Source: an uncultured Oscillospiraceae bacterium (GTDB lineage Bacteria; Bacillota; Clostridia; Oscillospirales; Ruminococcaceae). Taken from it: DNA of 5,319 nt. Every line of letters starts with the position of its first letter. Position 1 is the stretch's first letter. This document shows, piece after piece, positions 1-4,772 of the stretch. Below the pieces are notes generated by a model. It had not been told where the DNA came from. It saw nothing but the letters and a program-made list of their open reading frames with translations, and searched no databases. The position numbers and the translations under genes are program-made. Location of the stretch: the NCBI GenBank assembly GCA_910578755.1, contig CAJTSZ010000126.1, forward strand, positions 1 to 5,319, given 5' to 3'.

Positions 1-24
1 GAAATGGGGGAAAGAAAGTCGCCG

Positions 25-54
25 AGGGTTCCACCCTACGGGTACCCCTTATTT
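25..54 (-). promoter_or_regulatory. Overlapping, mutually exclusive hairpins around an AGGGTGGAACC motif
   Basis: Three short helices share bases and cannot coexist: the self-complementary GGGTACCC at 40-47, ACCC-GTA-GGGT at 33-43, and AGGGT-GGA-ACCCT at 25-37. An outer helix of 2-5 with 51-54 plus 6-9 with 45-48 would enclose the last of these. TAGGGTGGAACC on the minus strand matches the core of the T-box antiterminator, but the GCG that should follow is CUC here and the rest of a T-box leader was not found. Confidence 0.4.
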
Positions 55-66
55 GCCTCTGCCTCT
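55..66. repeat. Tandem hexamer GCCTCT x2
   Basis: GCCTCT at 55-60 is repeated at 61-66, on the 3' side of the long helix in the putative minus-strand RNA (AGAGGC AGAGGC). It is too short to mean much alone; it may be an unpaired linker in the RNA. Confidence 0.4.
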
Positions 67-79
67 CAAGGAAAGGCGG

Positions 80-170
80 CTGGTGGTGCTTGGGGAGTGT
101 TTTATTTTAAAAAGGTTGTAGACAAGCTACATAACCATGTTACAAGGAACACTCCCCTGCACAACACCAG
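80..170 (-). repeat. Long imperfect inverted repeat with apical hairpin
   Basis: The arms at 80-101 and 148-170 pair over 10 perfect base pairs on the inside (GGGGAGTGTT with AACACTCCCC), then a small internal loop, then 6 perfect base pairs (CTGGTG with CACCAG). The 46-base interior contains a second hairpin: on the minus strand GGTT-AT-GTAG, loop CTTGT, CTAC-AACC, at 136-114. The arms are not terminal repeats of any insertion sequence I recognise, and the interior is too short to be one. Confidence 0.7.
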
Positions 171-194
171 TTTTGCCCAAAGGAGGGGGCAAAA
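171..194 (-). repeat. Perfect 8-bp hairpin with an anti-Shine-Dalgarno loop
   Basis: On the minus strand the arms are TTTTGCCC and GGGCAAAA, and the loop is CCTCCTTT. The loop equals the CCUCCUUU of the 16S rRNA 3' end that binds ribosome binding sites. On the + strand the same loop reads AAAGGAGG, a perfect Shine-Dalgarno sequence, 7 bases before ATG TCC GCT TAG, a three-codon frame of doubtful meaning. Confidence 0.75.
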
Positions 195-231
195 TGTCCG
201 CTTAGCAGCCTCGCCTGCGCTCGGCATTACT

Positions 232-262
232 GAACTTTTGGGCTCTAACGGTTAGAACTTTT
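232..262. repeat. Direct repeat GAACTTTT flanking a short palindrome
   Basis: GAACTTTT occurs at 232-239 and 255-262, 23 bases start to start. Between and partly overlapping them lies TCTAACGGTTAGA (244-256), a 6-bp palindrome with a 1-base centre. These would fall at about +27 to +57 of the predicted leftward transcript. Function unknown. Confidence 0.45.
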
Positions 263-274
263 ACAACATTGAAA

Positions 275-301
275 TATAATAACCGTTTCGTGGTTATTAT
301 A
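275..301. repeat. Perfect 10-bp inverted repeat overlapping the promoter -10 box
   Basis: TATAATAACC (275-284) and GGTTATTATA (292-301) are perfect inverted copies around a 7-base spacer. Each arm contains a TATAAT, so both strands carry a perfect -10 box here. Only the minus strand has a good -35; the + strand has at best TTAGAA at 252-257. The repeat spans the -10 and predicted start site, so it could be an operator. It is not a classic terminator, since no T-run follows on either strand. Confidence 0.6.
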
Positions 302-324
302 CCATACAGACGCTTTTTTGTCAG
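296..324 (-). promoter_or_regulatory. SigmaA-type promoter reading leftward
   Basis: On the minus strand, CTGACA (324-319) and TATAAT (301-296) are separated by exactly 17 bases: a 5/6 match to the -35 consensus and a perfect -10. Transcription would start near 289 and run toward base 1. It lies 50 bases beyond the stop codon of the last operon gene, so it would drive the structured block in 1-289 and whatever lies off the left edge, independently of the polysaccharide operon. The call rests on sequence match only. Confidence 0.65.
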
Positions 325-373
325 TGTTCGCTCTATTTCCTTTAGTTAAACACTTTTTACTACATTTTTCCAC

Positions 374-1048
374 CTAATAAAATGCGGAAAAAAGGGTCTT
401 GCACAGGGCAGCAATGTCCTCCTGCCAGCAAATATTTCTGAGATAAGCCAGGTTATACTTCATTTTAAGGGGCAAAATTTCCCGCAAATACTGTTCTTCT
501 ATGTTTTCTGAAACCAAAAGTTCTCCCTCGTTGCGGAACAATACACTGGCCTGCGAGGTAAGGCCAGCAGGGACAAGCAAGGTTGCCTTCATTTCATCGG
601 TATAATGGGCAACAAATTCAGGGATTTCCGGCCTTGGGCCAACAAAGCTCATATCCCCCACAGCAATATTCCAAAGCTGGGGAATTTCATCCAACCGGTA
701 TTTGCGCAAAAAGGCCCCTGCCTTTGTAATGCGCGCATCCTGCCCAGCGGTAAGCTTTGTGCCTGGCCCTTGGTTCATAGTGCGGAACTTACAAATAAAA
801 AACTCCCGCCCATACTGTGTCACTCTTTTTTGCCAAAATAAGGCGGGCCCTGGGGAATCTGCCTTAACATACAGCGCCAAAACAACCATCAGTGGGAAAA
901 GCAGGAGGAAAAGCAGGGCCGCCGCTATTTTATCGAACCATTGTTTTTGGCGCAGGTAGCCTTGCTTTTTAGTTAACTGGCAATGATAAAGCAAAACCTT
1001 ATGGTTCTGCATGGTTTGGGGTAGCTGGTAAAAGGGCAGCAGCTTCAA
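374..1048 (-). CDS. Small polyprenyl-phosphate sugar-1-phosphate transferase (PglC-type initiating enzyme)
   Basis: This 224-residue bacterial sugar transferase is expected to start the repeat unit by moving a sugar-1-phosphate from a UDP-sugar onto undecaprenyl phosphate at the inner membrane face. One hydrophobic segment at about 39-61, with a central Pro52, fits the re-entrant helix of monotopic phosphoglycosyl transferases. The remaining motifs are ADSPGPALFWQKRV (63-76), CKFRTM (86-91), RLDEIPQLWN (118-127) with the likely catalytic pair D120-E121, and GDMSFVGPRP (131-140). The size and the lack of an N-terminal multi-helix domain match PglC rather than WbaP/WcaJ. The segment after GPRP reads VPAGLTSQASVLFRNEGELL instead of the usual PGITGLAQV, placing it in the branch with an FRNEEELL-type sequence. 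The start is a TTG: AGGAAGG sits exactly 8 bases before it, whereas the ATG at 1012 has no ribosome binding site. It is last in the operon, 50 bases after the previous gene. The donor sugar is not determined. Confidence 0.93.
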   Translation of the reverse strand: MKLLPFYQLPQTMQNHKVLLYHCQLTKKQGYLRQKQWFDKIAAALLFLLLFPLMVVLALYVKADSPGPALFWQKRVTQYGREFFICKFRTMNQGPGTKLTAGQDARITKAGAFLRKYRLDEIPQLWNIAVGDMSFVGPRPEIPEFVAHYTDEMKATLLVPAGLTSQASVLFRNEGELLVSENIEEQYLREILPLKMKYNLAYLRNICWQEDIAALCKTLFSAFY

Positions 1049-1056
1049 TGGGTTCG

Positions 1057-1063
1057 CCTTCCT
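1057..1063 (-). promoter_or_regulatory. Ribosome binding site fixing a TTG start
   Basis: AGGAAGG on the minus strand lies 8 bases before the TTG at 1048 of the sugar phosphotransferase gene. The alternative in-frame ATG at 1012 is preceded by CCAGCTACCCCAAACC, which has no purine-rich site, so the TTG is preferred. Confidence 0.75.
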
Positions 1064-1098
1064 GTCTGTAAAAGTAATTTGCAGCAGCGCCTTGCAGC

Positions 1099-2319
1099 CT
1101 ACAGTTTACTAATAGCGCTTAAAAATTCCTGGGAAATAGCCTGGTAGCTGTGGCAGCGGCGGCAGTATTCCTCCCCTCTTTTCCCTATAGCATCCCGTTG
1201 GCTTTGGGACATACCACAAAATTGGAGTAGCCCCTTGGCCACCACCTGCGGGTTCCCCGGCGGTACCATAATGCCGCAGTGTGCCTTGGCAACCGGGTTA
1301 TTCTTTGCCCCTGTAGAAAATAAAATGGGCCGCGCCGCCAACATATAGTCAAACAGCTTGTTCATTGCCACACCATAGCGGTAAAGGGGCGAGGGAGAAG
1401 TGCCAATATACAAACAATCGGCCTGGCGGAGCAAACACTGCACATTGTTTTTGGGAACACTGGGGAAAAAATGCACATTGCTGATGTGGTGTTTGGCGGC
1501 CATTGCTTTCAGCCTTTCTTTTTCCATGCCGTCACCCACCAGCACCACCTCAATGGAACCCTTTAAGGATGCCGCACCCAAAATTAGGGGTTCCAAGTAA
1601 TTTCCCTGGGCAAAACCGCCCAGGTACATAGCCACAAAGCGGCCTTGGGCCTTGCATTTTGCTATAAATTGGGCGCAGGGGCTGTTGGTACCTGGTGCAG
1701 TTGGGGATATTTCCACTCCGTTAGGGATATGCTGATACCTTGTTGGGTGTAGCTTCTGCTCCGCCAAATACCGGTCCCCCTGCTCTATAACGGAAGCAAC
1801 CAAATCTGCCCGCTTTACCCCAACATGCTGGGCCTTGTTTACTGCCCATATAATTGGAGAATATTTGCTGAAATGGTGCAGTTCCGTGAGGGAAAGAGGC
1901 CATAAATCGTGAATTTCATAAACTAATTTTGCGCCCAGCCTGTCTGCAATTTTGGCTGCGGGAAAAAGGTCAAAGGGATAAGTGGAAGAAGCAACCACCA
2001 CCTTTGGAGCATATTGCCTTGCCAAGCGCCCCCCATATTGGTACAATCCCTTTAGAAAATAGAAAATATTACTGGCGCGGCCAAGGTTGTTTTGTACATA
2101 AGCTGGCGTTTTTATGAAAACATAGGTTACTCCCTCCCGCCGTTCTTCCCAAATTTTCCCCTTCCCCTTTGGGTTATTTTGCCGCAGGTGGCTGTAGGAT
2201 GCACAGACAATAACCGCTTTATGCCCCTGCTTTTCCCAGTACTTTGCCAAATAATATGGCCTGTACTCCATTCCCATATTAGGGGAACCGGCGTAATGGT
2301 CAATTATCATAATTGTCAT
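1099..2319 (-). CDS. Family 4 glycosyltransferase, WbuB-like
   Basis: This 406-residue GT-B enzyme is expected to add another sugar to the lipid-linked repeat unit in the cytoplasm. The N-terminus IMIIDHYAGSPNMGMEYRP..LAKYW is the pattern seen in WbuB-type GT4 proteins, and YEIHDLWPLSL at 134-144 corresponds to their conserved E.RDLWPES. The donor domain shows HIPNGVE (197-203), LGGFAQGN (233-240), VGDG (261-264) and NKLFDYMLAARPILF (320-334). In that last motif D324 replaces the second Glu of EX7E, and the first Glu is not evident; this substitution is common in this subgroup. The frame is open 210 bases further upstream, but I place the start at 2319. That ATG forms an ATGA overlap with the stop of the preceding transferase, GGAAAGG lies 9 bases before it, and the family N-terminus begins there. 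The upstream extension only reads through the other gene in a second frame. The sugar specificity is unknown; WbuB itself transfers an amino-deoxy sugar, but that cannot be carried over. Confidence 0.88.
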   Translation of the reverse strand: MTIMIIDHYAGSPNMGMEYRPYYLAKYWEKQGHKAVIVCASYSHLRQNNPKGKGKIWEERREGVTYVFIKTPAYVQNNLGRASNIFYFLKGLYQYGGRLARQYAPKVVVASSTYPFDLFPAAKIADRLGAKLVYEIHDLWPLSLTELHHFSKYSPIIWAVNKAQHVGVKRADLVASVIEQGDRYLAEQKLHPTRYQHIPNGVEISPTAPGTNSPCAQFIAKCKAQGRFVAMYLGGFAQGNYLEPLILGAASLKGSIEVVLVGDGMEKERLKAMAAKHHISNVHFFPSVPKNNVQCLLRQADCLYIGTSPSPLYRYGVAMNKLFDYMLAARPILFSTGAKNNPVAKAHCGIMVPPGNPQVVAKGLLQFCGMSQSQRDAIGKRGEEYCRRCHSYQAISQEFLSAISKL

Positions 2320-3416
2320 AAGGCCCCGCCTTTCCAAAGTTCTTGGTACTGGCAAAGCAGCCGTTTTTCCGGGAACAAAAACCGTTCCTTCACCCGCTTT
2401 TGCCCAGCTAAGCCCATTTGTTTCCCTTCTTGGGGATGGGCAAGCAAATATTCCAAAGCGGCTTTTATTTTTGCTGTATCTTCCGGCGGAACAAAAATTC
2501 CGTTTTCTTTCCCCACTATTTCCCGCCAAAGCAAAAAGTCCGAAAGGATGACTGGGGTAGCCGCCAGCAAATATTCAAATAGTTTAATGGGATAGGACTG
2601 TATATAGCTTGGTGTTGGCTTTAAAAGCAGCAGCCCTGCCCTGCTGCCCCCAATAAGCTGGACGGTTTCTGCCCTGTTTAAAACGCCTTTATACTGTACT
2701 TTCTCTTCTTTGTCCAGCTGTTTTATTTTTTGTGCCAGGGAGGGAAACTCCAACGCCCCAGCCAGGGAAAGGCGAACCGGCACATTCTGCACCGACTGCA
2801 CCATAGCGGTAAGGCCTCTGTTTTCTGTAATAGCGCCTACATAGCACACCTGGCATGGACGCTTTTCGTAGGGTGTTAACAAATCAGGCGGAAATTCCTC
2901 CAACTGGGGGAAATTTTCTATAGGCACCCCGTTTTTATACCTTTTGGCAATGGAGGAGGTAGCGGCAAACACCTTGTCCAACCGGCTACCAGCCCTGTTC
3001 TCCATCCATTCCACCGCTTTAGAAGCTGTTTTGCGTACCATGAAGTTCCAATAGGGTTTGGCCAGCAGCTGCCGCGGCGTATCCTCGTGGGCGTCGTACA
3101 CCACTGTTTTCCCCCTGTCCTTTAGCCAAAAGGCAGCGGGCAGCAGTTCCGGGTCGTGGATATGGTAAATTTGGCAATTCAGCTCCATAGCTTTTTGCGC
3201 CATCAGCTGCCATGCCTGAGCAATGCGCTTTACCCGGGAGGGCGGCAGGGCAATTCTGCAAAAATGCACACCGCTTTCATCATTCCCCTGGTAATCCTGA
3301 CAGAGCACGGTAACGTCATACCCTGCTTTTTTTAACGCCTTTGCTTCCTTGTGGTAAATACGAATATCGTCATGCTTATGCACCGAGGTTATCATGCAAA
3401 TACGGGGCAACGCCAT
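2316..3416 (-). CDS. Family 4 glycosyltransferase (GT-B fold)
   Basis: This 366-residue cytoplasmic enzyme is predicted to transfer a sugar from a nucleotide-sugar donor to the lipid-linked repeat unit. The N-terminal acceptor domain opens with ICMITSVHKHDDIRIYHKEAKAL, in the TS.H...D.RI..KE..L pattern typical of EPS-cluster GT4 enzymes, and carries IYHIHDPELLP at 83-93 and YDAHED at 107-112. The C-terminal donor domain begins at about CYVGAITENRG (191-201) and holds the donor-site motif YPIKLFEYLLAATPVI (275-290). Its E281 matches the second glutamate of the GT4 EX7E motif, while the first position appears to be Gln (273). The length is normal. The ATG at 3416 has AGGAAGG 10 bases upstream, and this site overlaps the stop codon of the polymerase gene 15 bases away. 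The TGA stop overlaps the next ATG. Donor sugar and linkage cannot be read from sequence. Confidence 0.9.
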   Translation of the reverse strand: MALPRICMITSVHKHDDIRIYHKEAKALKKAGYDVTVLCQDYQGNDESGVHFCRIALPPSRVKRIAQAWQLMAQKAMELNCQIYHIHDPELLPAAFWLKDRGKTVVYDAHEDTPRQLLAKPYWNFMVRKTASKAVEWMENRAGSRLDKVFAATSSIAKRYKNGVPIENFPQLEEFPPDLLTPYEKRPCQVCYVGAITENRGLTAMVQSVQNVPVRLSLAGALEFPSLAQKIKQLDKEEKVQYKGVLNRAETVQLIGGSRAGLLLLKPTPSYIQSYPIKLFEYLLAATPVILSDFLLWREIVGKENGIFVPPEDTAKIKAALEYLLAHPQEGKQMGLAGQKRVKERFLFPEKRLLCQYQELWKGGAL

Positions 3417-3431
3417 TTTCCCACATCCTTC

Positions 3432-4772
3432 CTATTTTCTGATTACGCGGGCCTTTTCTTCCCCACAAAGCAGCAAACAAAACAGCCAAAACATCTTGTC
3501 GTATAAAAAGCCGTACCGGTTGGAAATGGTATTGTTCAGCAGTATGGTTAAAAAACAGGCCCAGTAAAGCTGTCCCCAATAGGGTTCCCTTTTTAAAAGG
3601 AAAAACAGCTTGGCGCCAATGCACAGCCACAATGCCGCCGCTAGGAACAGCTTAACAATGCCCCCGTTTAATAAATCTGCCAGCCAAAAGCTGTGGGCCG
3701 AAAGAACTGCCTGCATTTCCTGGGGATACGCCTCCATCAATTCTAAGGATTTGCTGCAACGCAAAAAATAATTGTCGTAGCAAAAACCCCTGCCAATAAG
3801 CCACTCCTGCCCTGTAAATGTGTTCAACTCCCGGATTACTGTTTGCCAAATCAGCTTCCGTTTTGATGTTTGGCCTGCCTGTGCCATAGTGGAATACCGT
3901 TCTTGGGGAAGCGCTTCCCCCTGTGCAAACCCCTGGGCTTGGGGCAATGCCTGTAATTTTGCCTCGTTTTGCTTTAAGTATTCCCCATAAAGCAGGCCAA
4001 GGCAAAAAACAACTGCCGCAGCAACAGTCAAAACCGCCGCCGCCTTCCACCAGGGACAGGTTGCCTCCTTCCTTTTTGTGGTAAGCCATATAAAATCCCC
4101 CGCCAGCACCAACGCCACTGGAAACAGCAAAACAAAGTACCTCCGGGAGCCACTGAGAATTAAAACAGGCAGTTCTGCCGCCGCCAAAAGGGATATTTTC
4201 CAAAGCATACTGGAGCAGCTGCCCTGGCCCGTGGTAATAAGGAAAAACAAAATAATAAAGGAAAAAAACAACACCGATGCAAACATATTGTAATCTGCCC
4301 GCAGGGAAAGTCGCCTGGTATAATACAATGGAAACAAATGCAGCACAGTATAATTCAGTAATGTAAGCAGGGCAACTGCAACCCCGGCACTGCCTGCTGC
4401 GGCCAGCACCTTGCGAACCCACCCACGGTCCCAGGTCACAAGGAAAAAACTGGCGGCTATAGCGGCCATCATAATAACCACCTTATACTTGGCCATAAAA
4501 TGTTCCCTTGCCGGGGAATAAAACAATGTAAATAAATCCCACAAAATATACATTGCCAAAAGAATAAAAAAGCAGTAGTTGCCTTTCCATTTTTCTTTCA
4601 GGTTTATGGGAGGTTTCCCCAACAGCAAAAGAAAGGAGATTCCATAGCAGGCCAAAGCTGCCTCCTGCAAATAAAAAAAGTTTCCTGTTGCCAGCTTTAC
4701 CATAAACAGAAAAAGGGTAGCCAGCAACGAAGCTTTAAAAAAAGGCAGAATATTTTTTTCTTTTACCTGCAT
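3432..4772 (-). CDS. Wzy-like polysaccharide polymerase / O-antigen ligase family membrane protein
   Basis: This is a 446-residue polytopic membrane protein with about 11-12 hydrophobic segments (roughly residues 12-30, 35-52, 66-86, 97-113, 121-145, 160-180, 190-207, 212-231, 243-262, 366-395, 402-415, 424-437). The family signature LxLSGSRR is at about 205-211, at the point where Wzy/WaaL proteins carry a conserved T/S-x-SR. A large probably extracellular loop at about 263-362 contains IGRGF and ends with AHSFWLADLLNGGIVKLFL, matching the HN.yL..l...G..g.. region of the Wzy_C/O-antigen-ligase domain. The expected role is polymerising flipped repeat units outside the membrane; a ligase role is less likely beside a flippase and in a presumed Gram-positive. 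The start at 4772 is chosen over an upstream ATG at 4841 because AAGGGGG lies 7 bases before it and because it overlaps the flippase by only 10 bases. Odd point: residues 268-302 of the loop are rich in Gln and Ala, with ALPQ occurring twice. Confidence 0.85.
   Translation of the reverse strand: MQVKEKNILPFFKASLLATLFLFMVKLATGNFFYLQEAALACYGISFLLLLGKPPINLKEKWKGNYCFFILLAMYILWDLFTLFYSPAREHFMAKYKVVIMMAAIAASFFLVTWDRGWVRKVLAAAGSAGVAVALLTLLNYTVLHLFPLYYTRRLSLRADYNMFASVLFFSFIILFFLITTGQGSCSSMLWKISLLAAAELPVLILSGSRRYFVLLFPVALVLAGDFIWLTTKRKEATCPWWKAAAVLTVAAAVVFCLGLLYGEYLKQNEAKLQALPQAQGFAQGEALPQERYSTMAQAGQTSKRKLIWQTVIRELNTFTGQEWLIGRGFCYDNYFLRCSKSLELMEAYPQEMQAVLSAHSFWLADLLNGGIVKLFLAAALWLCIGAKLFFLLKREPYWGQLYWACFLTILLNNTISNRYGFLYDKMFWLFCLLLCGEEKARVIRK

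Larger units (their letters stand above)
1..289 (-). ncRNA. Candidate structured RNA or long 5' leader (partial; 3' end off the left edge)
   Basis: No convincing gene is present, but inverted repeats cover most of the block directly downstream of a good minus-strand promoter. Paired elements seen by eye, in + coordinates: 247-254 with 280-287 (8 bp); 205-208 with 215-218; 171-178 with 187-194 (8 bp perfect); a long helix of 80-85 with 165-170, 87-88 with 162-163 and 92-101 with 148-157; an apical hairpin of 114-117 with 133-136 plus 118-121 with 127-130 around a 2-nt bulge and 5-nt loop; 25-29 with 33-37; 2-5 with 51-54 plus 6-9 with 45-48; and a long-range 6-bp helix 21-26 with 220-225. The loop of the 205-218 hairpin (GCGAGG on the minus strand) could also pair with CCUCG at 27-23, as in a pseudoknot. 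Such density suggests a folded RNA. I compared it by memory with 6S, SRP, tmRNA, RNase P, T-box and common riboswitches and could not place it; the clostridial raiA motif RNA remains a candidate I cannot judge. The strand is inferred from the promoter. Confidence 0.5.

Noticed and set aside
80..170. Miniature inverted-repeat transposon or insertion-sequence ends
   Set aside because: The inverted arms flank only 46 bases, no flanking target duplication was seen, and the interior forms its own hairpin, which fits a folded RNA better than a mobile element.
21..225. 6S RNA
   Set aside because: 6S RNA is one long hairpin with a central bubble. Here the closing helix is only 6 bp and both sides between it and the long helix hold extra hairpins, giving a branched fold instead.
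4..255. 83-codon open frame on the + strand
   Set aside because: It lies across the inverted-repeat block, has no visible ribosome binding site, and shows no recognisable domain, signal or family pattern. Its reading is better explained by the structured RNA on the other strand. Open frames like this often arise by chance over non-coding RNA.
25..289. Full T-box riboswitch
   Set aside because: Only the 12-base UAGGGUGGAACC core and the leader length fit. The GCG after the core, a Stem I with its specifier loop, and a downstream terminator were not found in the window. It is kept as a test, not as a call.
323..360. AGTGTT/AACACT hairpin followed by TTTTT on the + strand as a terminator
   Set aside because: The stem is only 6 bp, AT-rich, with a 20-base loop, and no + strand gene upstream needs it. 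On the minus strand the downstream run is of A, not T.
2320..2529. Upstream in-frame extension of the second glycosyltransferase (70 more codons)
   Set aside because: It overlaps the preceding gene in another frame, its sequence is Arg/Gly-rich and unlike the family, and the ATGA junction at 2319 gives a coupled start with a ribosome binding site.
3652..4422. 256-codon open frame on the minus strand within the polymerase gene
   Set aside because: It is a shifted-frame shadow of the polymerase, Gly/Cys-rich with no family pattern, whereas the polymerase frame carries membrane helices and Wzy motifs over the same bases.
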